DNA of 64,000 nucleotides from Thiobacillus denitrificans (lineage in GTDB: Bacteria > Pseudomonadota > Gammaproteobacteria > Burkholderiales > Thiobacillaceae): NCBI RefSeq assembly GCF_001530125.1, contig NZ_LDUG01000048.1, forward strand, positions 63,933 through 127,932. The letters are read 5' to 3'. Within the stretch, counting starts at the first letter, position 1, and every line of letters begins with the position of its first letter. A program made the position numbers and the translations under genes. Shown piece by piece: positions 8,398 to 17,324 of this stretch. The notes under the pieces were generated by a model, which worked only from the letters and a program-made list of their open reading frames with translations, had not been told where the DNA came from and did no database searches.

Positions 8398-9463
8398 AGT
8401 AGTCGGTCGGGTCGACCTGCAGGTTGAGGTCGGCGGAATCCTGCCCCAGCCCGGCGAGGTGGTGCAGCGCGTTGACGTAGCGCGCCGACTCGCGCAACTG
8501 GACCAGCGTCGGCGGGTGCGGGTGGCCGTGCATGCGCGCCAGCCGTGCGCGGGCGGGGGCGGGCCAGTCGACCTTCAAATTCGCCAGCACCTCGTCCGCC
8601 AGGTCGGGCCGGTTGCACACCAGTGCCATGTCGCAGCCGGCGTCGAGTGATGCGGCCACCCGTTCGACCATGCCGCCCGCCACGGCGGCGCCTTCCATGC
8701 ACAGGTCGTCGCTGAAGATCGCGCCATCGAAGCCCAGTTGATGACGCAGCAGCTTTTGCAGCCACACTTTTGAAAATCCGGCGGGCCGGTCGTCGACCTG
8801 GGGATAGATCACGTGCGCCGGCATGACCGCGGCAAGACCCGCCTCGATCATCAGCCGGAACGGCACCAGGTCGGCAATCGCCATGTCGGCCAGGGTGCGC
8901 TGGTCCACCGGGATGGCGACATGCGAATCCGCCACCACAAAGCCGTGGCCGGGAAAGTGCTTGCCGCAGGCGGCCATGCCGGCGTCTCTCATGCCCAGCA
9001 TCACGGCCTGTCCCAACTGAAACACGGCGTGCGGATCGGCATGGAAGGCGCGGTCGCCGATGACCGAGGAAGCGCCGTAATCCAGATCGAGCACCGGCGC
9101 AAAGCTGAAGTCGATGCCGTGCGCACGCAGTTCGCTCGCCAGCACAAAGCCGGTTTCGCGCGCCAGTTCGCGGGCGCGTGGCGGGTGTTCGTTCCAGATT
9201 TCGCCGAAGCTGCGCATCGGCGGCAGGCGGGTGAAACCCTCGCGAAAGCGCTGCACCCGCCCCCCCTCGTGATCGACGCCGATCAGCAGCGGCGCCGACT
9301 TGAGCGCATGGATATCGGCGGTCAACGCGGCCAGCTGCGCCGGGTCGCGGTAGTTTCGGGAAAACAGGATCACGCCGCCGACGAGCGGGTGGGCGAGACG
9401 GTGGCGGTCGTCGTCGGTCAGTTCGGTGCCCGCCACGTCGAGCATCAAGGGGCCGAGCGTCAT
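8384..9463 (-). CDS. nagZ: beta-N-acetylhexosaminidase NagZ
   Basis: 359-residue family 3 glycoside hydrolase that removes GlcNAc from anhydromuropeptides during peptidoglycan recycling in the cytoplasm. Family marks are LIGVDHEGGRVQRF near the N-terminus, the flexible-loop motif KHFPGHG, and the nucleophile region IFSDDLCMEGA. Length is normal. The start ATG at 9463 has AGGAG; the ATG overlaps the stop of a 10-codon mini-ORF that itself follows another one after acpS. This suggests tight translational coupling within the radical SAM-acpS-nagZ-CDF operon. Confidence 0.96.
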   Translation of the reverse strand: MTLGPLMLDVAGTELTDDDRHRLAHPLVGGVILFSRNYRDPAQLAALTADIHALKSAPLLIGVDHEGGRVQRFREGFTRLPPMRSFGEIWNEHPPRARELARETGFVLASELRAHGIDFSFAPVLDLDYGASSVIGDRAFHADPHAVFQLGQAVMLGMRDAGMAACGKHFPGHGFVVADSHVAIPVDQRTLADMAIADLVPFRLMIEAGLAAVMPAHVIYPQVDDRPAGFSKVWLQKLLRHQLGFDGAIFSDDLCMEGAAVAGGMVERVAASLDAGCDMALVCNRPDLADEVLANLKVDWPAPARARLARMHGHPHPPTLVQLRESARYVNALHHLAGLGQDSADLNLQVDPTDYCGRA

Positions 9464-9521
9464 GAACGCTCCTGATGGAAACGTAGCGTCATGGGTGCTC
9501 CAGATGGAAAGTTGGCGTCAT
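9460..9521 (-). repeat. tandem 29-bp units with RBS and start codon, encoding two 10-codon mini-ORFs
   Basis: Between acpS and nagZ the minus strand carries a unit of form GGAGNNNNCATGACGC repeated at exact 29-base steps, with ATGs at 9521, 9492 and 9463. The first ATG overlaps the acpS stop, the second overlaps the stop of mini-ORF 1 (MTPTFHLEHP), and the third is the nagZ start, overlapping the stop of mini-ORF 2 (MTLRFHQERS). All three junctions are ATGA. The likely origin is duplication of the nagZ translation start region. Confidence 0.8.
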
Positions 9522-9898
9522 GTTGCCTCCAGAATCACATAAGCCAGGACGAGATCGCTTTCGTCCGACAAGGACACATGATGCGCGGTCACCCCGCGTG
9601 CCGCCAGCCAGGCATCAAGCTCGGGTGCGCATTGCAGGAAGGGCTTGCCGCGCGCGTCACGCAGCACGGCGATGTTGCGCAGCGACACCGGCGCGCGCAG
9701 CCCGGTTCCCGCCGCCTTGGCAAACGCCTCCTTGGCGGCAAAGCATTTAGCCAGAAAGCGCGCCGGATCGCGGCTGGCGTAATACCCCGCGTGCTCGGCG
9801 GGCGCGAGGATACGGTCGGCAAAATGCTCGCCAAACCGCGCCAGCCCGCTGCGGATGCGCCCGGCGTCCAGCAGGTCGGTGCCGATGCCGTGGATCAT
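9518..9898 (-). CDS. acpS: holo-[acyl-carrier-protein] synthase
   Basis: 126 residues. AcpS transfers 4'-phosphopantetheine from CoA to acyl carrier protein. Visible marks are the N-terminal MIHGIGTDLLDAGRI (metal-binding Asp8), the second motif FLAKCFAAKEAFAKAAGTG, and the C-terminal HVSLSDESDLVLAYVI. Length is normal. The longer upstream frame is rejected because ATG 9898 begins the conserved motif and overlaps the stop of the radical SAM gene by ATGA. It is followed by the mini-ORF repeat and nagZ. Confidence 0.96.
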   Translation of the reverse strand: MIHGIGTDLLDAGRIRSGLARFGEHFADRILAPAEHAGYYASRDPARFLAKCFAAKEAFAKAAGTGLRAPVSLRNIAVLRDARGKPFLQCAPELDAWLAARGVTAHHVSLSDESDLVLAYVILEAT

Positions 9899-10752
9899 GG
9901 CGACACCTTTACCGGCAAGCCGGCCGCGCGGATTTTCTCGGCAAACGCTTCGAGCCATTCGCCGGGCAGCGCGGACAGCCGGCTGGCCTGCGGCTGCATC
10001 GATGGCCGTGCCAGGCCATACAGCAGCACGCCTTGCACCGGGATGGATTGCTGCCGGATACGTGCAGCTGCAGCCAGGTACGCCGCCTGCTCCGCGTCCG
10101 AAGGCGGCGCGCCGTCCAGCGCGAACACGCAGGTTTGCAGCCAGGTCGGGCACAGTCGCGCGGCCATGGCCAGGCGCTCGAACTGCTTGTCGGGTGAAAT
10201 GCGTGTCTGGTTGATGCTGCGCATGCCGGCGGTGGTCGCGCTGTCGAACTTGAACCAGACCTCGCCGTTCAAGGCCGCCATTTTTCTGAGGCCGTCCTGC
10301 ACGCGCGGGCGGTCGGTCAGGCTGCCGTTGGTGATCAGTAGCAGCTTGATCTTGCCAACCAGATCGAAATCCGCCATCACCCGGCCGATCAGCTCAATGA
10401 CTTGCGGAAAGGCTTTGGCGCTGGTCGGCTCGCCGTTGCCCGACAGCGCAATGTCGTTCAGCCGCCGCGCCCCGTCGGGAACGCGCGTTTGCATGAAGTC
10501 GCCGTGGAGGATGTCGGTGAGCATCGCGCGCAGTTCGGCTTCGAGTTGCGCCAGATCGATGTCCGGCGCCGTGCCGCGCGTCAGTCCCGGCACCTGGCAA
10601 TACACGCACGCCCAGTTGCAGGCGTTGTTGGGATTGAGATTGATCCCCACCGAGACGCCACCCGCACGACGCGAGACGACGGGATAGACATAGGTCATCT
10701 CCGCGCTGTCGCGGTCGTGGTTGACGGGGGTGAGCAACACGGCTTTGTTCAT
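9895..10752 (-). CDS. radical SAM protein
   Basis: 285 residues with the [4Fe-4S] cluster motif CNWACVYC (CxxxCxxC) at about residues 46-53, followed by the usual GNGEPT motif (SAM binding) and LITNGSL. It therefore cleaves S-adenosylmethionine to start a radical reaction; the substrate is unknown. Only one cluster motif is clearly seen and there is no signal peptide, so it is cytosolic. It starts the acpS-nagZ gene series and overlaps acpS by four bases. Confidence 0.88.
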   Translation of the reverse strand: MNKAVLLTPVNHDRDSAEMTYVYPVVSRRAGGVSVGINLNPNNACNWACVYCQVPGLTRGTAPDIDLAQLEAELRAMLTDILHGDFMQTRVPDGARRLNDIALSGNGEPTSAKAFPQVIELIGRVMADFDLVGKIKLLLITNGSLTDRPRVQDGLRKMAALNGEVWFKFDSATTAGMRSINQTRISPDKQFERLAMAARLCPTWLQTCVFALDGAPPSDAEQAAYLAAAARIRQQSIPVQGVLLYGLARPSMQPQASRLSALPGEWLEAFAEKIRAAGLPVKVSP

Positions 10753-10764
10753 GGGGCACCTGCC

Positions 10765-11148
10765 TTATGCGGCTTTCCTGCCATCGCCCGCCTCATAGGG
10801 CTGGATCAGCACTTCTGCGGGAAGGCCGAGGCCCGTGGACAGGTTGCGGATCATGTCCAGCGACAGCGGCCGCACCCGATTGAGGATTTCTGCCACGCGC
10901 GCCCGGCTTCCAATAAAAGGTTCCAAATCCTTGCGGGTCAGTCCGCGTGCCTCCATCACGTGCAGCAGGAAAGCGATGGGATCGGGATCGGGGATGGGGT
11001 GATGACGGGCCTCGTAGTTCTGAATCAGCAGGCTGAGTACTTCCAGCCGGTCGGCCTCGGGGCTTTTTTCCGGGGCATCCCACAGGGCTTCGGCTTCGGC
11101 CAGCGCCATTTTGTATTCCGCCTTGGTACGGATCGGTTTAAGTTCCAT
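10765..11148 (-). CDS. higA: HigA-type antitoxin, HTH protein
   Basis: 127 residues. The N-terminal half has PIRTKAEYKMALAEAEALWD, typical of the long HigA family (COG5499), and the C-terminal half has an HTH: LLHVMEARGLTRKDLEPFIG then RARVAEILNRVRPLSLDMI. ATG 11148 is chosen over one five codons upstream because AAAGGA precedes it at a proper distance. It follows the toxin gene by 11 bases, the usual toxin-first order of higBA. It should neutralise the toxin and repress the shared promoter. Confidence 0.85.
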   Translation of the reverse strand: MELKPIRTKAEYKMALAEAEALWDAPEKSPEADRLEVLSLLIQNYEARHHPIPDPDPIAFLLHVMEARGLTRKDLEPFIGSRARVAEILNRVRPLSLDMIRNLSTGLGLPAEVLIQPYEAGDGRKAA

Positions 11149-11159
11149 CGTGTGTCCTT

Positions 11160-11453
11160 TCATATCGTGCTGGCGTCTATGCGGTCATATTCCGCGTGGG
11201 TGCCGACAAAGCGTATAAACATCATGCCCCGGTTGTAATGCACGGCCACGATCAGCCGGTAGTCATTGCCCTTGATGTTGAATGCCACGCGGTTGTTGGG
11301 CAAAAAACTGGCATTGCGATAGGCCGCCTTGATATCCGCCGGGCTTTTCCAATCGGCACGGCTGGCATCGGCGTACCAAGCCCTGAGCGGCATCTCGGCC
11401 TGGGGATGCTTGTTCCAGAACGCCCGTAGCTGGCTGATCGCGATGATGCGCAT
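11160..11453 (-). CDS. higB: HigB-type mRNA interferase toxin
   Basis: 97 residues of the HigB_toxin (COG4680) group: MRIIAISQLRAFWNKHPQAE at the start, the W-x-SPADIKAAYRNASFL core, then NNRVAFNIKGNDYRLIVAVHYN and a C-terminal FIRFVGTHAEYDRIDAS. Members are RelE-like ribosome-dependent RNases that cut translated mRNA. ATG 11453 matches the family N-terminus better than the one five codons upstream. It pairs with the antitoxin downstream and sits beside a restriction enzyme and an integrated element, a defence-like setting. Confidence 0.88.
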   Translation of the reverse strand: MRIIAISQLRAFWNKHPQAEMPLRAWYADASRADWKSPADIKAAYRNASFLPNNRVAFNIKGNDYRLIVAVHYNRGMMFIRFVGTHAEYDRIDASTI

Positions 11454-11494
11454 GGCACAATGTAGCACGCTCCCATACCGGGAGCAAGCCGTTC

Positions 11495-14400
11495 TTATTG
11501 CACTGCGGGCGCGTCAAGATTGTGGTGGGAAAGCACGCCGCCGTCGATGCGCTGCCGATACGCCAGAATCCAGTCGCGGGTGCGGAAGCTACCAAACGCC
11601 GCCAGGTCTTTTTCGCGCACGATGGGGAAGGTCGACAGGATGTAATCCGCGTCGGCGGCGGACAAGCCATAAAGGTGCATGAACAGCGCATCCAGCCGTG
11701 CCATGCGGTGGGCGCGGTCGTCGGCATCCCACACAAAGGGCGGCTTCACTGCGCCGCTTGCATCCACATAGCCCAGGTCGCGCGCAAAGCCCGCCATGTC
11801 GTGCGCGGTGTAGGTCAGCGCCAGCACCTCGGCGCGGATGAAGTCGGCGATGCTCACGCCGCCGATGGACTGCTCGAAGTCGGCGGGGGCGATGACGGGG
11901 AGTTGTTCGACGATGTACCAGTTGAGGTGCGTGGTTTGCGCCTTCTGGCGTGTGATGTAATCGAACACAAGTGAATTGAAGTTCGCAAGCATCAGACAAG
12001 TTTCACTTGCTTCCAGCCCTGTCAAGAAAGGCAGGGTATTGCCAGCCGCAAGCGTCGGGACAATAGCGCCAATCATTGTACGAAAGTCAGTAGCGCGAGC
12101 AATGTCGCGAAATGCAAGTGCCCAAGCATGCACGCTGGCCGGAACGTCAGAATCAGCCACCCAATACTGCGGTTCGGGAAAAACGCTGGGGTCAGCCTTC
12201 GCGCCCGCTGTTAGGTTTTCGCTCAGTGCAGCGTTATGCAGGTTTTCTTCGTTCACCGTTACGCTGGAAGCACGATGATCGTAGTGGTAAATCATCCGGC
12301 CTACATACAGCGGCACCGCTTGCGCCTCGCCCTTCGTCCAGCGATTCAGCGGCGCGCGCTGCCAGCCCTGTTTCTCCAGTTCGACACGGGTGATGAACTT
12401 GTCCGAGTCGTTGGTCATGTGGAACATCGTCACATAACGCAACGGCCAGACTTTCTGCTCCACGCCGGATGAGCGATTCACCAGCACCGGGTGGCGGGCA
12501 TAAATCTGCGTGGTGAGTTCGGCATCGCGCCGGGTGCGGAAGATGGGCGCGGCGCCGGTGTTGGGGTTGACGCGCAGGAAGTCGGTGCCGGAAAGCCGCA
12601 GCACGCGTTCGGGGTCGGCGAGTTCGTCCACACGGTGCAGGAAAAAAGCGCACTCGGCCTGCGCAAAGCGCTGCGCCGCGCCGCCAAACACCAGGGCGCA
12701 GAATTTGAAGCGTGAATCAATGTCAGGAAAGAACACCTTTTTGTTCTCGAAATCCAGCAGCGCGGCGAGGCGCGCACCGTCACCTGTTTCGGTTTCGACC
12801 AGGGTGCGGAAGAATTCCGATGCGCCTTTGTCCGCCGCAATGCCCGACGGCGTGATCAGCCCGACAATGCCGCGCGGCTGAACCAGCGCGGTGGCGCGCT
12901 CGACGAACAGGCTGTAGAGGTTGACATCGCCGCCGCCGAGCAGCGGATAGTCGCCGCTGTCGCGCACCACGCGGGCTTGCTGCACGGCGCGTTCGCTGGC
13001 CGCGAGATAGTCCTGCCACAAAGGGGCGCGCTTTTTTTCCAGTTCGGCGATCAGGCGCTTGCGGTCGGCGGCGCGCGGCTGGCGCGCAATCGCGAGGTCA
13101 CGCTCGGCCAGCCATTCGACTTCCTGCAGCTTGATGCGGTCCCACGGCGGGTTGCCGATCACCGCATCAAAGCCGCCGCTGCTGCCACGCCACACGGTGG
13201 GGAAGGCGGTGTGCCAGTGGAAGAAGCGTTCTTCGCGCGCGAGCGTGGCGGCATCTTTCAGCAGTGCGTTGACCGCTGCGATGGTCTCGCTGTCGCCGTT
13301 GATATGGCCTGTCTGGATAACCCCCACCAGGTTGTAGCGATCCGAGAAAAGCTCGGATATGACGCGCTGCGTATCCGAAAGCCCTTCCACGGTGGAGCGC
13401 CCCACGGCTTTGCGCTGCTTGTCCGGCCAGCCTGGAACCAGCCAGCGCAAGGCACGCCAGAAATTCAGCAAGCCATGAATGGGCGCGACCTGTTCGCGGG
13501 CGCTGTCGGCCAGACGTTTGGATTCGTGCGCTTCGGCGATGCTGGTGTCGGTGAGGTCGGCTACGGCTTCAAGGCTTTTGGCGGCGATTTCGAGGCGGTC
13601 GAGTTCCGCGCCTTGAAACATGACACCAAATGCCAGCAAGCCCTGACGCACCGCGTCGAGCTGTTCGCCGTGCAGCGAGTCGCCGCATTGCAGATGATGA
13701 TCGAGGAAGGACAGCGGCGCGCCGACGGTGAAGGTATGCAGCCACAAGGCGACTTTGGCGAGTTCGACCGCCATCGGGTTTTTGTCCACGCCGAAGATGA
13801 CGCGCTTCAGGATCATGCGGCGCACGATGTGGCGGTCGTCAAGCTGGCGTTCGTCGAGTGCCCAGCCGTGTTCCAGGCCGGTGGCGAGGATGCGGCGGCG
13901 GATGTCGGCGATGCGCGCCACCACCGGCGAGGCGTAGGGGCGTTTCTGATCGACCAGATGCGCCGCCCACGGCATGGCGTTGACGCGGTCATCCACCTCC
14001 TGCATCGCCAGCAAGACCCGGTCCGCCAGCCAGTCCACCAGCGCCACCAGAAAATGCCCGCTGCCCATGGCGGGGTCGCAGATTTTCAGTTCGAGCAGTT
14101 GGGCAGCGGGATCGATGGCTTCGAGCGCATCCCACTCGTAGGGCTTGAGCGATTTACGTTTACTGTAGGTGTCGAGCAGTTGCTCAAGCGTGGTCGTCTG
14201 TTCATCGACCAGCCGCCCAACTGACTGATTGAGGATGAGTCGCACCAGATCGTCGTGGGTGTAATAGCTGCCGCTGACCTTGCGCGCAAAGCTGGCGGGG
14301 CGGGCGATGAGCGTGCCGCCCTCATCGGCCAGGCTGTATTCGAGCAGGCGTTCGTAAATGCCGCCCAGGTGCGAGACCGACAAGTCGCGGTAGTTGATCG

Positions 14401-15658
14401 GCGGGCGCAGCAGGTCTTCGGTGCGTCGCGCCAGCGCGTCGATGACCGGCGCGAGTTTGGCGTCGGCCACGCGCACCCGCGCCAGCAGCGGCGCCCGCGC
14501 CCGCTCGAACAGGCCGCCGTTGTAGGCTGGCATGCCGACGGCATCGTCGCCGTCGCTGATGATGATGAAGAGCTCGGTCAGCCGCCCCCAGTAATTGCCC
14601 GCCGTGCTGGAAAACACGCCGCCCTTGTCGCGCTTGTCGGCGATGTCGTCGCGGATCACGCGCAGGCTGTAGTCGCGGTAGCGCGGGTCGTGGATGGGCA
14701 GCAGCGCGCGGTCTTCGGCATACAGCACGAACAGCATGCGGTAGAGCAGCACCAGGGTGGCTTCGCGTACCTCGTCGAGATAGGCGCGGGTGTACTGGCC
14801 GCGCGCGGTTTTCTGCGCTTGCAGATCGCTGGCGGCGAGCGCGTTGGCCAGCGCGGGAAACACCTCGTCGAACACGCGCTGGCCGAGGCTTTGCGACACG
14901 GCTTCTTCGTAACGCCGCGCTTCGGACAGGGCAATGGCGTGATATGTGCGGAACTCGCCATCCCAGGTTTGCTTCAGGAAAGCGGCACGACCAAACAGCA
15001 GATAAAACAGTTTGAGGCCATGATCGGATTCGTAGCCGTCAAGCTCGGGTTGCGTGCCGGAGATGCCGAGCAGGGCGGCCAGATTAATCTCGAAAAAGTC
15101 TTCGGCGCGCGAACGCGCATCCTGCCAGTACAAACGCCACACCGCGCCGTTGGTGAGGATGCCCCATTTCACGGCGCGGTCGCTCATCACGTCGGCGCGG
15201 GATAAATAGCGCAGCATTTGCGAGGACGGCGCGCCGAAGTCGCGCGGTTTGCGCGTGCCAGTCAGCCCCGGCTCGCTTCTATCCAATACGCGCAGCCAGC
15301 TTTTGGCTTCGAGCAGCGCCACACCATGACGCACCCGGCGATCATCCGAAGGCTCTGCAAACGCACGCGCTTTGGCGGCGGCGTCGGCGAACAGCAGAAA
15401 ATCCGGCACGTCTTCGCGCCCGGATTGGGACATGTTGATCTGCGGCAAATTCTCCCAGCCCAATAAGCCCAGGACGGGCTCGATCAGTTCACTTTCGGTT
15501 TGTGCTTCGTTGAGTGCGGAGTCGGCGGCAACGATGCCGTATGCGCGGCGCAGTTCAGTGGTAAAAGCATCCAGTTGATTTCTGTCGAATGCCTGCCACG
15601 GCGCGGTTTCGAGAATTCCGCGTGTAAGGAAGTCGTGACTGAAAAGCTGACCTTGCAT
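11495..15658 (-). CDS. solitary type II-G-like restriction-methylation protein (Eco57I family)
   Basis: 1387 residues combining nuclease and methylase. Near the N-terminus a PD-(D/E)xK signature is visible: VPDFLLF (Asp86) and LLEAKSW (Glu117, Lys119). The adenine-N6 methylase part has motif I DPAMGSGHFLVAL at about residue 525 and motif IV NPPWDRI at about residue 835, so some 300 residues separate them. The C-terminal third should hold target recognition. No separate specificity, helicase or second methylase gene is nearby, so a single-chain type II-G enzyme that cuts and methylates DNA is the best reading. It ends 42 bases from higB and begins about 110 bases from attL, so it lies just outside the element. 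Confidence 0.85.
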   Translation of the reverse strand: MQGQLFSHDFLTRGILETAPWQAFDRNQLDAFTTELRRAYGIVAADSALNEAQTESELIEPVLGLLGWENLPQINMSQSGREDVPDFLLFADAAAKARAFAEPSDDRRVRHGVALLEAKSWLRVLDRSEPGLTGTRKPRDFGAPSSQMLRYLSRADVMSDRAVKWGILTNGAVWRLYWQDARSRAEDFFEINLAALLGISGTQPELDGYESDHGLKLFYLLFGRAAFLKQTWDGEFRTYHAIALSEARRYEEAVSQSLGQRVFDEVFPALANALAASDLQAQKTARGQYTRAYLDEVREATLVLLYRMLFVLYAEDRALLPIHDPRYRDYSLRVIRDDIADKRDKGGVFSSTAGNYWGRLTELFIIISDGDDAVGMPAYNGGLFERARAPLLARVRVADAKLAPVIDALARRTEDLLRPPINYRDLSVSHLGGIYERLLEYSLADEGGTLIARPASFARKVSGSYYTHDDLVRLILNQSVGRLVDEQTTTLEQLLDTYSKRKSLKPYEWDALEAIDPAAQLLELKICDPAMGSGHFLVALVDWLADRVLLAMQEVDDRVNAMPWAAHLVDQKRPYASPVVARIADIRRRILATGLEHGWALDERQLDDRHIVRRMILKRVIFGVDKNPMAVELAKVALWLHTFTVGAPLSFLDHHLQCGDSLHGEQLDAVRQGLLAFGVMFQGAELDRLEIAAKSLEAVADLTDTSIAEAHESKRLADSAREQVAPIHGLLNFWRALRWLVPGWPDKQRKAVGRSTVEGLSDTQRVISELFSDRYNLVGVIQTGHINGDSETIAAVNALLKDAATLAREERFFHWHTAFPTVWRGSSGGFDAVIGNPPWDRIKLQEVEWLAERDLAIARQPRAADRKRLIAELEKKRAPLWQDYLAASERAVQQARVVRDSGDYPLLGGGDVNLYSLFVERATALVQPRGIVGLITPSGIAADKGASEFFRTLVETETGDGARLAALLDFENKKVFFPDIDSRFKFCALVFGGAAQRFAQAECAFFLHRVDELADPERVLRLSGTDFLRVNPNTGAAPIFRTRRDAELTTQIYARHPVLVNRSSGVEQKVWPLRYVTMFHMTNDSDKFITRVELEKQGWQRAPLNRWTKGEAQAVPLYVGRMIYHYDHRASSVTVNEENLHNAALSENLTAGAKADPSVFPEPQYWVADSDVPASVHAWALAFRDIARATDFRTMIGAIVPTLAAGNTLPFLTGLEASETCLMLANFNSLVFDYITRQKAQTTHLNWYIVEQLPVIAPADFEQSIGGVSIADFIRAEVLALTYTAHDMAGFARDLGYVDASGAVKPPFVWDADDRAHRMARLDALFMHLYGLSAADADYILSTFPIVREKDLAAFGSFRTRDWILAYRQRIDGGVLSHHNLDAPAVQ

Positions 15659-15770
15659 GAAGGAGCGGTGCCATGGGTTAGGGATGGCGGAGGCGGTGAG
15701 CTGCGCTCCCCGAGGCCGCCCGATTCAGGGTTTAGCGCCTGGCCTGCGCCCGGATCGCTGAAACGGATTA

Positions 15771-15786
15771 TCTGGCGGAGGCGGTG
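15771..15786. repeat. putative attL core
   Basis: TCTGGCGGAGGCGGTG is identical to 36452-36467, which covers the 3' end of tRNA-Ser including its CCA. It lies 180 bases before the integrase. A near copy at 15685-15700 is an alternative boundary. Confidence 0.65.
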
Positions 15787-15917
15787 TCCGCCATATTGTA
15801 GTGCACTACAGTTCAATTTAATTCAGCAAGAGAAAACGCCATCCCAGCAGCAGCGAGGACTGGCGCGATTCATAGTTCACTACAGTTTCACTTGATTCTT
15901 TAAAATTCATCGCCATA

Positions 15918-15939
15918 ATGGTGGGTAGAGTGGTGGGTA
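15918..15939. repeat. paired direct repeats, putative integrase arm sites (left)
   Basis: Two TGGTGGG units with a five-base spacer lie just before the integrase gene. The same spacing recurs near the right end at 36391-36410. Their presence at both ends suggests arm-type integrase binding sites. Confidence 0.5.
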
Positions 15940-15965
15940 AATTGAGTGTGACGGGAGGGTGAAAG

Positions 15966-17240
15966 ATGCTTACTGAACTGAAAATAAAACACGCCAAGCC
16001 TGGGTATTGGCTTGACGCTGATGGACTATACCTTCAGGTGAGCGATTCGGGGGCGAAGTCCTGGATCTACCGGTTCCAGATCAACGGCAAGCGCCGCGAG
16101 ATGGGGCTGGGGTCGCTCGGGCATGTGGCGGCGAAGGAAGCGCGGCGGCGCGCTGCCGAGGCTCGCGGCATGGTTCACAACAAGGTCGACCCTCTGGAGC
16201 ATCGCAAGCAGCAAGCGCAGGCAGCAGCCGCGCGTGCGGCGCAAGTCGCCGCGGGGGCCATCACCTTCAAAAAGGTGTCACTAGAGTACATCGAGGCCAA
16301 CCGGGCCGGCTGGAATAACGTCAAGCACGTCAGCCAGTGGGAAAGCACACTCGCGACCTACGCTTATCCTGTCATGGGCGACACGCCGGTTTGCGAGGTC
16401 AACACCGCAATGGTGCTGGAACTGCTCAACCCGATATGGTTCACCATAACCGAGACCGCCACGCGGCTGCGCGGTCGAATCGAACAGATACTTTCATACG
16501 CCAAGGTAAAGGGCTACCGGGAGGGCGAGAACCCCGCAGCTTGGCGTGGCCACCTCGATAACGTGCTGCCCGCACCGGGCAAGATTGCGCCGCATAAGCC
16601 ACAGCCCGCATTGCCCTATGACCAGATGAGCGAGTTCATCAGCAAACTGCGCCAGCATGAGGGTGCCACCTTACTCTGCCTGGAGTTTCTAATCCTTACT
16701 GCATCCCGCTGCGGCGAAGCTAGTGCGGCGAAGTGGGACGAGATAGACATGGAAAAGGGTGTCTGGACCGTCCCGGCGGACAGAATGAAGGGTCGAAGGG
16801 AACACCGGGTGCCTCTCTCGGCTGCTGCGCTGGCGGTTCTCACCAAGGCGAAGGAGATGCGTCAGGGGGAATATGTTTTTCCCGGCAAGATCATCGGCGA
16901 GCCCGTCAATACTGGCGGCCTCGGCCAGCCGTTGAAGAGAATGAACGCGGGCAGGGTAAAAGCGGGCCTGGCGAAGTGGGTGGATGCACAATCCGGCAGG
17001 GCTATAGTGCCCCATGGTTTCCGGTCGTCTTTCCGGGACTGGGCCGCCGAGACTACGCACTATGACCGTGACATGGTGGAAATGGCGCTGGCGCACGTAG
17101 TCGAGAACAAAGTAGAGGCGGCTTACCGCCGTGGCGACATGTTTCAGAAGCGGCTGCAGATGATGGATGACTGGGCGACCTGGTGCGAGCCGAAGAAAGC
17201 GGCAACCGTGACGCCGATCAAGAGTAAAGCCGCCGCCTGA
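15966..17240 (+). CDS. int: tyrosine-type integrase (P4-like, DUF4102 N-terminus)
   Basis: 424 residues. The N-terminal arm-binding domain reads LTELKIKHAKPGYWLDADGL and GLGSLGHVAAKEARRRA, as in P4-like integrases. The catalytic domain has Arg in TASRCGEA, His-x-x-Arg in HGFRSSFRDW, the second His in LAHVVE and the Tyr nucleophile in AAYRRGD, so all catalytic residues are present. It recombines the element with the 3' end of tRNA-Ser. It lies next to attL and reads into the element; the tRNA is at the opposite end, which differs from the common tRNA-int order. Confidence 0.96.
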   Translation: MLTELKIKHAKPGYWLDADGLYLQVSDSGAKSWIYRFQINGKRREMGLGSLGHVAAKEARRRAAEARGMVHNKVDPLEHRKQQAQAAAARAAQVAAGAITFKKVSLEYIEANRAGWNNVKHVSQWESTLATYAYPVMGDTPVCEVNTAMVLELLNPIWFTITETATRLRGRIEQILSYAKVKGYREGENPAAWRGHLDNVLPAPGKIAPHKPQPALPYDQMSEFISKLRQHEGATLLCLEFLILTASRCGEASAAKWDEIDMEKGVWTVPADRMKGRREHRVPLSAAALAVLTKAKEMRQGEYVFPGKIIGEPVNTGGLGQPLKRMNAGRVKAGLAKWVDAQSGRAIVPHGFRSSFRDWAAETTHYDRDMVEMALAHVVENKVEAAYRRGDMFQKRLQMMDDWATWCEPKKAATVTPIKSKAAA

Positions 17241-17324
17241 CGGTATCAGGCAAAGCGGGCCGGAAGGGTGTTCGAGCACCCGACCAGCCCTGACCGCAAA
17301 GCAACCTGTTTAGGAGATTGCATC

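Larger units (their letters stand above)
15659..15965. other. left junction of integrated element (att region, no gene)
   Basis: No convincing gene. It holds the att core at 15771-15786, two imperfect 26-bp direct repeats at 15799-15824 and 15873-15898 (21 of 26 identical), and the pair TGGTGGG-5-TGGTGGGT at 15919-15938. A sequence close to the core (TGGCGGAGGCGGTGAG) also occurs at 15685-15700. AT content rises from about 15790, which probably marks the element side. Confidence 0.7.

Noticed and set aside
14255-15205. Plus-strand frame of 316 codons within the restriction-methylation gene
   Set aside because: Antisense shadow without a ribosome site or family pattern.
15685-15700. Alternative attL at TGGCGGAGGCGGTGAG
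   Set aside because: It matches the tRNA end equally over 16 bases but lies before the AT-rich shift and farther from int; 15771-15786 fits better. It was kept only as an alternative.
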